Shown: positions 26,451-35,616, counted from the stretch's first letter. The stretch is 64,000 nucleotides of DNA from Labilibaculum antarcticum (GCF_002356295.1 NZ_AP018042.1:434001-498000); one strand, 5' to 3'. Notes: generated by a model from the letters alone, not told the origin. Program-made: numbers and translations.

Positions 26451-27737
26451 CTACTTCTGAGGCGTATAATTCAACGGTCCCAAATTTGCAAACGATTCAT
26501 CCTGTATGGATTTATTAAAAATCCCCTCACATTTCTTTATCAAACTACCAATATCGTTACTATTGATGTAATCCCAACCCAACCACATAAATTTATTCTC
26601 TTCAGGCAATCGGTTATCAACCTCAGGGTTGATACTTGGAAACAATCCTTGATGCGATAGAATCTCTCCTACTGCTTTCGAAGCGAAGAAATCAATAACA
26701 GGTTGCGTTTTTTCTATTTGATCCTTCTTGGTTAACATGAAAATAGGGCTGATAATAGCACCATCTTCCGGCCAAACAGCAACCATTGGACCGCCTACTT
26801 TAACCATTTTAGTAAAGAAATAAGGCATGATTGTAATTGCAGGTCGTACGCTTTTTTTGGTATGAGACTTCACCATTTGAGCGGGATGCATACTTTCTAA
26901 CAAGCAAGCGCCCAAACCTCTTACTCCCTCTTCTCCGTATGCCTTATAAATGTGCAATAACATCGAATTGAATAAATCGAAATCGCTAATTGGCAAACTT
27001 ACACTGCGCTTAAATTCTGGTTTAAAAATATCTGCCCATGTGCGTGGTATCGGACGATCGCCCAATTCAGTAGTATTTACAAGAAAAACTGCAGGTACTA
27101 CTCCAATCATTGAATAATGTCCTTGCGGATCTTTCAAACAAATCTCATCGTTGTCAAAATCTTTGTTCAAACGCTTAAAACCAGTACTGTCTTTAAAAAC
27201 ACCCTGCTTTTTAAATTTCCCCATCAATTTATCATCGAAGAATAAATCGAAACCCGCTGAAATAAATACATCTGCTAAATTATCGGTATTTTCCTGATTA
27301 ATCACATCATCGATTAACCAATCCAATCCCATCGAAGCAGCCTTCAAATCATAAACAATCTCATTTTCATGATTCTTTTCGTATTCTTCAATAAATGCAT
27401 CAATCCCTTCCACTAAAGGAATACGAACCGGACAAGGCAACAAGCCTTGCACATGAATAGAATCAGATTTTTGTACTTTGCTATTTTTATTCAAGTCACC
27501 ATCCACCGAATTTCTATTTCCATCAATTCCCTCAATTAATAAGGTAGAAAAAGTATCCACATTTAATTTTTTCATCTTCAAAGCCAGTTCCAAAGAAAGA
27601 GATTTACCAAAGACTGCTCTCTTCGCTTCATCCTCTAATTGCTTGAATCCATTTGAAACAAAAATTTTAATTGTTTCTGGATATTTAGTACAAATATCAA
27701 GCAAACTATCTGAGGTCTTAAAATATTGATTCTCCAT
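26451..27737 (-). CDS. Leaderless solute-binding-like protein with DUF1858-like N-terminus
   Basis: 428 residues. Residues 1-70 (SLLDICTKYPETIKIFVSNGF) resemble DUF1858, the domain also linked to hybrid-cluster protein. Residues about 100-428 have the plan of a class 2 periplasmic-binding protein of the iron/thiamine (FbpA/AfuA-like) group: HVQGLLPCPVRIPL, then IPRTWADIFKPEFKRSVSLP. Such proteins normally need a signal peptide, but none is present and the N-terminus is hydrophilic, so a cytoplasmic location is predicted. It leads a four-gene unit, 35 bases ahead of the GTPase gene. Ligand unknown. Confidence 0.8.
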   Translation of the reverse strand: MENQYFKTSDSLLDICTKYPETIKIFVSNGFKQLEDEAKRAVFGKSLSLELALKMKKLNVDTFSTLLIEGIDGNRNSVDGDLNKNSKVQKSDSIHVQGLLPCPVRIPLVEGIDAFIEEYEKNHENEIVYDLKAASMGLDWLIDDVINQENTDNLADVFISAGFDLFFDDKLMGKFKKQGVFKDSTGFKRLNKDFDNDEICLKDPQGHYSMIGVVPAVFLVNTTELGDRPIPRTWADIFKPEFKRSVSLPISDFDLFNSMLLHIYKAYGEEGVRGLGACLLESMHPAQMVKSHTKKSVRPAITIMPYFFTKMVKVGGPMVAVWPEDGAIISPIFMLTKKDQIEKTQPVIDFFASKAVGEILSHQGLFPSINPEVDNRLPEENKFMWLGWDYINSNDIGSLIKKCEGIFNKSIQDESFANLGPLNYTPQK

Positions 27738-27768
27738 TTTGAAACAGGTTTTTAATTATTTTCTGATA

Positions 27769-27776
27769 CAAATATA
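27769..27776 (-). promoter_or_regulatory. TAnnTTTG -7 box of the GTPase/ATPase cluster
   Basis: On the minus strand this is TATATTTG, a full match to TAnnTTTG, 32 bases before the first ATG. No TTTG is found 19 bases upstream; the position is taken by a palindrome instead. Confidence 0.6.
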
Positions 27777-27797
27777 TCACTGATCGATTCAGAAAAC

Positions 27798-27813
27798 TGT
27801 AACCAATGTTACA
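27798..27813. promoter_or_regulatory. Crp/Fnr-type palindrome TGTAAC-N4-GTTACA
   Basis: TGTAAC, CAAT, GTTACA is a perfect 6-4-6 palindrome. Counting from a start site expected 5 bases past the -7 box (near 27764), its centre falls at about -41.5, the classical activator position. I found no second exact copy in the window. Which regulator binds is unknown; the Crp/Fnr gene at 32721 is a candidate. Confidence 0.6.
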
Positions 27814-27871
27814 CATCTAAAAAATAGAAGCAGGAATGATGAACAAAAAATGATGAAAACACGTAGAATAT

Positions 27872-27901
27872 GTGACGAAACGATTTTCATTCGTGACGAA
27901 A
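27872..27901. promoter_or_regulatory. Direct repeat GTGACGAAA, 21-bp spacing
   Basis: GTGACGAAA at 27872-27880 and 27893-27901: two identical 9-mers two helical turns apart, upstream of the + strand adhesin gene at 28008. Such spacing is common for response-regulator sites. No regulator assigned. Confidence 0.4.
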
Positions 27902-28007
27902 AACATTCTTTTAATGATTAAAGTTAGCCGCGTAAAAAAATGCACTACCTTTAAATCAATCAAAATTGATTCTTTTTAATTCATATTACTTTAAATAAAA
28001 GAAGATC

Positions 28008-30296
28008 ATGACCAGATACAAAGCCAAAATAAAGCATCTGTTAGTAAAAACAAATCTTGTTTTTCTATTGCTGTGCACAACGGTTTCAGGCTTTTCACAA
28101 AACGATACTGTTCGTATCAATTCCGATTATCAGATAATGTATTGCTCAGCAACAAACGGCACTGTACTGCCAATGCAGGAGATACAACTTCTGCTTGAAG
28201 GACCAAAAGATAAAAAATGGTATGTGAGCTTTTCTGTAAACAACAGTCCAGCAATGATTCTTAATGATAATGAAGGAATTAATTTTTCCGAATACAATAT
28301 GTCCTTGTTCTTTAAGAATACTTCGGGGCACATAAAAAACTATACCATAGAATTAAAGGAAGCATGGCTGGAGGATTTATCGCCTCTTGTTATTCCAGAA
28401 GAATACAAATCTGCAACGATTCAAGTTATGCCATTGGCAGATCCTGAAATTGAGGATTATTACCCAAAGGCAAAAATAAATACGTCACAAAATTATTCTG
28501 CTAAGGTTGGTAAAAATTCAAGCTACTCCGTATGGGTACCAGAGGGGGCGACTTTGCTCGAAAATAAAAGTGAAATAGAACACAACATACAAGAAATTAA
28601 ATTGAAAATTAAGTGGCCAAACTATGAAGAAGTAAACTATTTTAAATTGATAGAGACAGATGCATTTGGCTGTAATAGTGACACCATTTTTGCTGGTCTG
28701 GAAGTAGTAAAAAGTTTTCATGTTACTTTCGATGAAAATAACACTCTATGTGAGGGAGAAAGTCTTGAACTATCGCCAATTATTGATTTACTATCTGATT
28801 ATTCCTATTTATGGAATACCGGAGAAACAACAAAAAATATTCACGCAGACAAAGAAGGAACCTATAACCTGACTGTAACCGATTTAAAAGACAATCAAAT
28901 TGTAAAATCGAAGGTGGAAGTGATCACTCAGGAATCCCCTACTATAAACATCGAAGATCATGTGGTTTTGGATGACGAGAATCCTATCATTGATATTTTC
29001 GAAAAGGGGTTTACTTATTTATGGTCAGATGGCTCTACGGATTCAGAACTCAACATTTCGGAGTCAGGCACATATTCTGTTACAGTAAAATCGAAAAATG
29101 GTTGCTCTTCAACAAAATCAATTTCAGCAAAAATGAAATCTGAACTTTTTGAAATAAACCTTCCGGAAATAGTTCAAATGTGCGGAATTCAAAAAATGAT
29201 TTTAGAGCCTAGTTTATCAATAGATCAGACATACCGGTTTTTATGGAATAATGGCTCTTCCGATCCATCAATTACCATAGATCAAGCTGGAGATTATTGG
29301 GTTAAAATTACCGATCCGGATGGTTTTCAAAAAACTGCCTATACAAAAGTAATCTATCATCCGAACCCAATTATTGTTTTGGGAACAGATATTACTTTAT
29401 GGGATGGAGAAACCGCAATTTTAGATGCTGGCAATGAAAATGCTCAATTTATTTGGAATACAGGCGAAAGTACCCAAAGCATAACTGTAAATAGCGGCGG
29501 TGTATTTGTTGTTGAAGTATCGGATGAAAACAATTGTACAAATAAAGACACCCTATATGTTCATCACCGAAAAGGTGAAAAATTCGGTGTATTTGTGGGT
29601 GAAGATCACTCAATTTGTTCTGGTGATTCGCTTCGTGTTATTCCAATTATTGAAGGAAATCCATCTTATCCACTGCAATACAACTGGCTCGGTCTTGGGA
29701 AAAAAACCTCAGAAGTATACTTAAGCGACAATGGTCATTATTGTCTGGAGGTAACAGATGCAAATGGAAATACTGAATCGGATTGTCTGGAGATTAATAT
29801 ATTGCCCACTCCTGAGGTCGATTTAGGACAGGACTTAGAGAGCTACGCAAATAAAATAATTGTATTGGATGCCGGAACCCCAAACTGCTTTTACAAATGG
29901 GTGACAGGTGATATTACTCAAAAAATAACTGTTCAAACAGAAGGTAAATATTGGGTGAAAGTTACCACTGATTCCAATTGTACGGCAAGCGATACAATAG
30001 ATGTAGGCTTTATGGAGAACTATCCATATGTTGGTTTACCTAAGGCTTTCTCCCCCAATGGAGATGGTCATAACGATAAATTATTTATTAGAGGTGATGA
30101 TGTAAAAGAAATAAGCTTAATTATTTACAACAGATTAGGTCACAAACTTTTTGAAACGAATAATATGAATACTGGATGGGATGGCTTTTCTAAGGGGCAA
30201 CTGCAAGACATCGATGTTTATGTTTATGTTCTTGAGGTAACCTTTTTGGATGGTAAAACAATCATGAAAAAAGGGAATGTAGCTCTTCTCCGATAA
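28008..30296 (+). CDS. T9SS type B sorting-domain surface protein with PKD/Ig-like repeats
   Basis: 762 residues. A signal peptide ends near residue 31 (VSGFSQ). The body has at least six degenerate repeats of about 80 residues carrying YLWNTGETT / YLWSDGSTD / FLWNNGSSD / FIWNTGEST motifs, each followed by Gly-Tyr/Val strands (GTYNLTVTD) as in PKD/Ig-like folds. The C-terminal 90 residues hold the gliding-motility type B sorting signature (PKAFSPNGDGHND... IYNRLGHKLFET... GWDGFSKGQ), so the protein is sent through type IX secretion. It is probably an adhesin or surface protein; no catalytic domain seen. Confidence 0.9.
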   Translation: MTRYKAKIKHLLVKTNLVFLLLCTTVSGFSQNDTVRINSDYQIMYCSATNGTVLPMQEIQLLLEGPKDKKWYVSFSVNNSPAMILNDNEGINFSEYNMSLFFKNTSGHIKNYTIELKEAWLEDLSPLVIPEEYKSATIQVMPLADPEIEDYYPKAKINTSQNYSAKVGKNSSYSVWVPEGATLLENKSEIEHNIQEIKLKIKWPNYEEVNYFKLIETDAFGCNSDTIFAGLEVVKSFHVTFDENNTLCEGESLELSPIIDLLSDYSYLWNTGETTKNIHADKEGTYNLTVTDLKDNQIVKSKVEVITQESPTINIEDHVVLDDENPIIDIFEKGFTYLWSDGSTDSELNISESGTYSVTVKSKNGCSSTKSISAKMKSELFEINLPEIVQMCGIQKMILEPSLSIDQTYRFLWNNGSSDPSITIDQAGDYWVKITDPDGFQKTAYTKVIYHPNPIIVLGTDITLWDGETAILDAGNENAQFIWNTGESTQSITVNSGGVFVVEVSDENNCTNKDTLYVHHRKGEKFGVFVGEDHSICSGDSLRVIPIIEGNPSYPLQYNWLGLGKKTSEVYLSDNGHYCLEVTDANGNTESDCLEINILPTPEVDLGQDLESYANKIIVLDAGTPNCFYKWVTGDITQKITVQTEGKYWVKVTTDSNCTASDTIDVGFMENYPYVGLPKAFSPNGDGHNDKLFIRGDDVKEISLIIYNRLGHKLFETNNMNTGWDGFSKGQLQDIDVYVYVLEVTFLDGKTIMKKGNVALLR

Positions 30297-30374
30297 CTTA
30301 CAATAAAACCAAGCTTCTGTTTGTCATATAAATTGCGTATTTTTAGAGCTGTTACAAACTAAACACCTCTTAAC

Positions 30375-31301
30375 ATGCTTACTACCAACAACCTAACCAA
30401 ATCCTACAACGAAGTAAATGCTCTTAACAATGTTTCTCTCTCCATAAAGGAAGGCGAATTGTACGGCCTATTAGGACCAAACGGTGCAGGCAAAACCACA
30501 ACAATAAACATTTTAAGTTCGCTGCTTAAACCAGATAGCGGAGAAATTCTTTATCAGGGCAAATCTCTTTACCAAAACCTTAGCGAATCTAAAAGAATGA
30601 TTGGCGTTGTTCCGCAGGAAATTGCTCTCTATGAAGACCTAACAGCCATTGAGAATTTAAAATTCTGGGGAACTTTGTACGGCATAAAAGGCAAAAAACA
30701 GCAATCAAAAATAGAAGAACTCCTGGAATTCTTAGGCTTATCGGATCGGAAAAATCACAAAATTAAAACCTATTCGGGTGGAATGAAAAGAAGGATTAAT
30801 ATTGCAGCCGCCCTTCTTCACGATCCCACGATCGTTTTTATGGATGAGCCAACCGTAGGCATCGATCCGCAAAGTAGAAATCTTATTTTCGAAGTCATAC
30901 AAGAATTACATTCACGTGGTCTGACAATGATTTACACCACCCATTACATGGAAGAAGCAGAGCGTCTTTGCGACAGAATTGGTATTATTGATGAAGGTAA
31001 AATTATTGCAGAAGGCAGTCTCGAAGAGCTTAAAAAATCATCAAAAATCAAAGAAGAAATTCATGTAAAGTTTACGAATACGCTTAAAACAGACCTATCA
31101 AATATCTCCAATCATTTTAATGGCCAACTTTTAATTCAGGAAAATCAAATGGTGCTGTCAACTTCGCAGGCCAATACCGATTTACCAAGCCTAATTCAAA
31201 TGTGTACCCATGCAAATTTACATTTGGAGAGGCTTGATGTAAAAAGTTTGAGTCTTGAGAGTGTATTTCTTGAATTAACGGGTAAATCCTTACGGGATTA
31301 A
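30375..31301 (+). CDS. ABC-2 type transporter, ATP-binding protein
   Basis: 308 residues. Walker A GPNGAGKTT (about 36-44), signature YSGGMKRR near 140, Walker B IVFMDEPTVGIDP near 160 and the switch histidine in YTTHYMEEAERL near 195 are all intact. The C-terminal extension of about 100 residues is typical of drug or polysaccharide exporters with separate permeases. It partners with the permease gene 59 bases downstream. Substrate not predictable; no T9SS or polysaccharide gene is next to it beyond the adhesin. Confidence 0.93.
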   Translation: MLTTNNLTKSYNEVNALNNVSLSIKEGELYGLLGPNGAGKTTTINILSSLLKPDSGEILYQGKSLYQNLSESKRMIGVVPQEIALYEDLTAIENLKFWGTLYGIKGKKQQSKIEELLEFLGLSDRKNHKIKTYSGGMKRRINIAAALLHDPTIVFMDEPTVGIDPQSRNLIFEVIQELHSRGLTMIYTTHYMEEAERLCDRIGIIDEGKIIAEGSLEELKKSSKIKEEIHVKFTNTLKTDLSNISNHFNGQLLIQENQMVLSTSQANTDLPSLIQMCTHANLHLERLDVKSLSLESVFLELTGKSLRD

Positions 31302-31360
31302 ACGTTCCTCAAGCCTTTTTAATTTTTCAATCTATCATTCGATCATAAACCCAAAATAGC

Positions 31361-32596
31361 ATGTTCACAATAGCCTTAAAAGACATTCGTCAATATTTAA
31401 AAGACCGTACCGCAGTTTTATTGTCACTGCTTCTACCCATGGTATTAATAACAATTTTCGCCTTGATGTACGGGGGAATCGGCAAACCTAAGGAAGCTCG
31501 CCCCATCTCACTTCTATTTACTGATCAGGACAATACTGAACTATCTAAAGAAGTATTTAAAACCTTGAACGATCAGGATGGAATGCAACTTTTCACCAAA
31601 AGTTATGACGAAGCTGCCGACCTTATAAAAAAAGGGAAAAACTCAGCAGTATTGGTTCTTTATAAAGGATTTCAAGATTCTGTGGAAGCAGGAAACAAAG
31701 CCCCAATGGAATTATTTTACGATGAAGCCAAGGAAATTGAAATGGGTTTACTGCAACAGGCATTGTGGTCTAATTTATTTGGTATCACAATGAAAAAAGG
31801 AATCAAAGGAAAAGTCAACACCTGGATCAGAGAAAAAAATCCGAATCTGGCAGATGCGGAACTCCTGGATATTCAGGCACAGGTTGAGGATCAGTTTAGT
31901 GATTTTGAACAATCTGATGATTCAAAAGAAATGGAAGAAAACTCGAACCTACCCATGACTGCGCTTGTTGGTGAAGAAAAAAACGGCAATCTGGGATTGG
32001 TGCAGGCTATTGCCGGTATCGCAATCATGATGCTTCTTTTTAGTGTATCAAGCAGTGGTGCTTCTTTACTAAAGGAAAAAGAAGATGGAACATTTCGCCG
32101 TTTATTGGTATCTCCTATCTCTCCATCAAGTATCCTTTACGGCAAAATGCTCTCAACACTTTTTATGGCAGTATTGCAACTCACAGTCATGTTCTTGTAT
32201 TCCTGGCTTGCATTAGGATTAGATATCTTTATTAACCTACCAGCTTTAATTCTTATGATTCTTGCAGCAGCAATTGCCTGTTCCAGCTTTGGAATTTTTA
32301 TGGCTTCCATTTGTAAGAGCAGAAAACAGGTTGAGAGTTTGTCGACATTAGTAATACTTGTTATTTCGGCTCTTGGGGGCAGTATGATGCCACTTATTTT
32401 CATGCCGGAAATTATGCACAAACTAGCCGTTATTTCTGTTAACTATTGGGCTATGGAAGGTTTTTTCGATATTTTCTGGAGACAACTTCCTTTATCTGAA
32501 ATTTATCCAAAAATGCTAGTCCTACTGGGAATTGGTGCCGTTCTAACTACTATTTCAGTAATAAGTTTCAAAAGAAATCTTCTTAAATTAGTCTAA
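31361..32596 (+). CDS. ABC-2 type transporter permease
   Basis: 411 residues, ABC-2 family with one N-terminal helix (about 17-40), a large extracytoplasmic loop (about 41-205) and five or six helices between 220 and 411. The motif SSSGASLLKEKEDGTFRRLLVSP near 230-253 is the typical loop after the second helix, where the ATPase couples. Forms a two-gene exporter with the gene before it. Substrate unknown. Confidence 0.9.
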   Translation: MFTIALKDIRQYLKDRTAVLLSLLLPMVLITIFALMYGGIGKPKEARPISLLFTDQDNTELSKEVFKTLNDQDGMQLFTKSYDEAADLIKKGKNSAVLVLYKGFQDSVEAGNKAPMELFYDEAKEIEMGLLQQALWSNLFGITMKKGIKGKVNTWIREKNPNLADAELLDIQAQVEDQFSDFEQSDDSKEMEENSNLPMTALVGEEKNGNLGLVQAIAGIAIMMLLFSVSSSGASLLKEKEDGTFRRLLVSPISPSSILYGKMLSTLFMAVLQLTVMFLYSWLALGLDIFINLPALILMILAAAIACSSFGIFMASICKSRKQVESLSTLVILVISALGGSMMPLIFMPEIMHKLAVISVNYWAMEGFFDIFWRQLPLSEIYPKMLVLLGIGAVLTTISVISFKRNLLKLV

Positions 32597-32720
32597 AAAC
32601 GATTTTAAAAGTAGAATAATTAATACGATGCCGGGAATTTAAGACAAATTCATCCCCTATTCTTTGGAAACTGCCAAGAAACTTCTAATATTGGAGAAAT
32701 ATTAACCGAACATTAGATAA

Positions 32721-33392
32721 ATGCTATTTCAACAACTATCACAATCACCTGTCTTCAGAGGAATTTCTCCCGACGAAATGGAAAATTTACTGATCGACTC
32801 ACAGTATCAGATTAAAAAGTTTTCGAAAGGTGACATGCTTGCTTTTCGAGAGGATAAGTGCGAAAATCTGATGATTGTTTTAAAAGGCAGTGTGAAAGGT
32901 GAAATGCTCGATCCATCAGGAAAAAGTATTAAAATTGAAGACATTATGGCTCCCTATCCTATTGCTTCCGCATTTTTATTCGGACAGAGAAATCAATTTC
33001 CGGTAAATGTTACGGCAAATGATGAAGTGGAAGTCTTTTATCTGACGAAAAATTCGGTGATCGAACTCTTTCAAAAAAACAAGGTATTCCTTACCAATTA
33101 CCTGAATTCCATATCAAACAGAAGTCAGTTTTTAGCCAACAAACTAATGTTCTTAAACTTTAAAACGATAAAGGGAAAGTTGGCCAATTATCTTTTAAAA
33201 CTATCGGCTCCCGATAAAACTGAAATTACCTTGCCAAAATCTCAAGCAGAAATGGCTCAGTTTTTTGGCGTTACTCGCCCCTCTTTTGCCCGAAGCTTAA
33301 AAGAAATGGAACAGGAAGGCTTAATTGAAATCAACAGAAGGGAAATAAAAATCCTAAATAAACAACAACTCATCAGACTTTTGCAGCAATAG
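32721..33392 (+). CDS. Crp/Fnr family transcriptional regulator
   Basis: 223 residues. An N-terminal cyclic-nucleotide-binding-like beta barrel (about 10-130) and a C-terminal winged helix-turn-helix (about 150-223) with SQAEMAQFFGVTRPSFARSL as the recognition region. No N-terminal cysteine cluster as in FNR, so it does not look like a Fe-S oxygen sensor; it might bind haem or another ligand as in HcpR-like proteins. It precedes the flavodiiron protein by 199 bases, which suggests it serves nitrosative or oxygen stress. It may also bind the palindrome at 27798, which is inference. Confidence 0.85.
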   Translation: MLFQQLSQSPVFRGISPDEMENLLIDSQYQIKKFSKGDMLAFREDKCENLMIVLKGSVKGEMLDPSGKSIKIEDIMAPYPIASAFLFGQRNQFPVNVTANDEVEVFYLTKNSVIELFQKNKVFLTNYLNSISNRSQFLANKLMFLNFKTIKGKLANYLLKLSAPDKTEITLPKSQAEMAQFFGVTRPSFARSLKEMEQEGLIEINRREIKILNKQQLIRLLQQ

Positions 33393-33446
33393 GCAAGATT
33401 TTTTAAAGAAGATGTTGTAGAAGCATTTCGAAAATAAAAATATTCT

Positions 33447-33454
33447 TAATTTTG
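33447..33454 (+). promoter_or_regulatory. TAnnTTTG-type -7 box upstream of flavodiiron gene
   Basis: TAATTTTG matches the consensus, with an imperfect TTTCG at the -33 position. It lies 138 bases before the start codon, so the transcript would have a long leader. Confidence 0.45.
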
Positions 33455-33591
33455 TGGGCTGTAAACAAAGTGTTCCAATTTCTTGTTATTAATCAGAGCA
33501 CATAAGATCTTAAACTCATATTCAACCCAAAAGTAGTTGCAACAATGAGATAGAAAGGTCTGAATATGCAAAATCGACAAAATCATAAAGA

Positions 33592-34791
33592 ATGCACAAT
33601 AGAAACAACATTACTGACAAAATTTTCTGGGTAGGAACAAATGACCGAAGAACCACCTTATTTGAAAACTACTGGCCACTGCCAAAAGGTGTTGCTTACA
33701 ACTCCTATGTTATCCTTGATGAAAAAATAGCCATTGTAGATACTGTTGAAAAAGGTACTATGGATGAGTATTTGGATAACATCACCGAAGTACTAGACGG
33801 TCGTAAAGCAGATTACCTGGTCATCAATCATATGGAACCTGACCATTCAGGATCTATTCGTTCTTTGGTTGAGCGATATCCTGACATGAAAATTGTAGGA
33901 AACAAGAAGACTTTTCCTATGTTGGAGCGTTTCTATGGAATCAAAGAAAATCTTCTTGAAGTGAAAGAAGGTGATTTAATCGATTTGGGAAAACACAAAT
34001 TGAATTTCTATATGGTGCCTATGTTGCACTGGCCAGAAACCATGGTTACATTTGAAACTACTCAAGGAATTTTATTCTCAGGAGATGCATTTGGTGCCTT
34101 CGGAACCTTGGATGGTGGAATTTTCGACGATGAATTAGATTTGGACTACCTTGACGAAGAAATCAGCCGTTACTATTCTAACATTGTTGGAAAATACGGT
34201 CGTCCTACTCAAAATGCCTTGAAAAAATTAGCGGGCTTGGAGATCAAAATGATTTGTGCAACTCACGGCCCAATCTGGAGAAGTCATGTAGCCGACATCA
34301 TTGCAAAATACGACAAGTGGAGTCAATTCAAAACCGATGAAGGTTGTGTTATTGTATATTCTTCGATGTATGGAAACACAGAGAAAATGGCTGATAACAT
34401 TGCTCGTCAGTTGGTTAAAAAAGGAATTAAGAAAGTTCGTATTCACGATTCTTCAAAAACACATCCATCCTATATCATCAACGATATTTTTAAATACCGC
34501 GGTGTAATTTTAGGTAGCTGTGCATATAACGGTGATGTTTTCCCAACCATGGAAACTTTGATTAATGAATTGGAGCACATGGCCATTAAAGATCACGTTT
34601 TAGGCGTATTCGGTTCCAAATCCTGGGGCGGTGGCGGATTGAAACGCTTGAATAAATTTGCCGAAGAAATTAAATGGGAAACTATTGAAGCAACACCGGA
34701 AGCTCTTTGTGCTCCAAACTCAGCGGATTTCGATGCTTGCGAAGCTTTAGCTGAAGGAATGGCAAGCCGTTTAAAAGAACTTTACAAATAG
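33592..34791 (+). CDS. fprA: A-type flavodiiron protein (FprA), O2/NO reductase
   Basis: 399 residues. Residues 1-250 form a metallo-beta-lactamase domain with di-iron ligands H80-x-E82-x-D84-H85 (NHMEPDHSG), H146 (LHWPE), D165 (SGDAFG) and H225 (ATHGPIW), all present. From about 252, VIVYSSMYGNTEKMAD is a flavodoxin FMN-binding motif. This is the class A plan, with no rubredoxin or reductase fusion. It reduces O2 to water or NO to N2O in the cytoplasm, protecting anaerobes. Electrons must come from a separate partner not seen here. The start gives MHNRNNITDKIFWVG and matches relatives. Confidence 0.95.
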   Translation: MHNRNNITDKIFWVGTNDRRTTLFENYWPLPKGVAYNSYVILDEKIAIVDTVEKGTMDEYLDNITEVLDGRKADYLVINHMEPDHSGSIRSLVERYPDMKIVGNKKTFPMLERFYGIKENLLEVKEGDLIDLGKHKLNFYMVPMLHWPETMVTFETTQGILFSGDAFGAFGTLDGGIFDDELDLDYLDEEISRYYSNIVGKYGRPTQNALKKLAGLEIKMICATHGPIWRSHVADIIAKYDKWSQFKTDEGCVIVYSSMYGNTEKMADNIARQLVKKGIKKVRIHDSSKTHPSYIINDIFKYRGVILGSCAYNGDVFPTMETLINELEHMAIKDHVLGVFGSKSWGGGGLKRLNKFAEEIKWETIEATPEALCAPNSADFDACEALAEGMASRLKELYK

Positions 34792-34813
34792 AAAATCATT
34801 ACTCGATATAATG

Positions 34814-34843
34814 AACTCCTCCACTCTTGGTGGAGTTTTTTTT
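34814..34843 (+). terminator. Terminator after flavodiiron gene
   Basis: CTCCTCCAC and GTGGAG arms around a TCTTG loop and then eight T, 23 bases past the stop. Confidence 0.85.
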
Positions 34844-34848
34844 GTGCC

Positions 34849-35472
34849 CTAAAAAACAATCCCCACCTGCAGTCGAAGGGAATCATAATTATCCGAAAAA
34901 TTTGCACTAAAACCAATATCACCACTAACTTTTGGCCCCATTTTCCAACGTATTCCAAATGAAGGAACAAACCATGCATTGTAATTCAGTATCCTATCGT
35001 CATCGTAACAATCGGAATAATAGCAATCATCGTCATCTTCAGGAACAATAATCGCTATAGCCAAACTAATTAAATCCGTTCCCATTCCGAAATAAGCTTG
35101 CACTTTTCCTTCCCCAATCAAATATTTAGCGTTCACCAACCATAAAAAATTGGTCTGCTCAAAATTTAATTCATTTGCTCCACCGGTATCATAATAATCC
35201 TTCCAGGAGGTAATCGTAAATTCAGTTCCAACATAAACATGGCCTGAATTCACACCTAAATCCAAACTAAAAGCACTGCCTGATTTTGCAAACTCTTTTA
35301 CACCTCCCAATGTCCATGCCGGACCATAATGAAAGCCAACTTCAAATTTTGAGATATGATCGACATCAGGAGAATATTTCTCGACAGGTTTTTGGTAGGT
35401 ATATTGAGCGAAAGAACTATTTGAAATCAACAAAAAGGGTAAGATGGAAGCTAAGTAGATATAAATTTTCAT
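34849..35472 (-). CDS. Probable outer-membrane beta-barrel protein
   Basis: 207 residues. Signal peptide 1-22 (ending SSFAQ). The mature part alternates hydrophobic and polar residues in strands (FEVGFHYGPAW, FSLDLGVNSGHVYVG, WFVPSFGIRWKMG) and the last residues LRLQVGIVF end in phenylalanine, as outer-membrane barrels do. Two acidic loops (EDDDDCYYSDCYDDDR) near residue 150 are unusual, with two Cys that could bridge. About eight strands expected. Function unknown. Confidence 0.65.
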   Translation of the reverse strand: MKIYIYLASILPFLLISNSSFAQYTYQKPVEKYSPDVDHISKFEVGFHYGPAWTLGGVKEFAKSGSAFSLDLGVNSGHVYVGTEFTITSWKDYYDTGGANELNFEQTNFLWLVNAKYLIGEGKVQAYFGMGTDLISLAIAIIVPEDDDDCYYSDCYDDDRILNYNAWFVPSFGIRWKMGPKVSGDIGFSANFSDNYDSLRLQVGIVF

Positions 35473-35562
35473 GATGTCCTTAATTAGAATGAATGCTGTT
35501 CATCAATAAGACACACAAAACCATCACTTCACTTATCCCAATCCATCAATTGACAACAAAAA

Positions 35563-35599
35563 TAAAAGGCCATCCCGTACAAACGAGATGGCCTTTCCA
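35563..35599 (-). terminator. Terminator after aminotransferase gene
   Basis: AAAGGCCATC (35565-35574) and GATGGCCTTT (35587-35596) are perfect 10-base arms. On the minus strand it follows the aminotransferase stop by about 18 bases and ends in T-rich sequence. Confidence 0.85.
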
Positions 35600-35616
35600 A
35601 TATATTATTTGATAGA

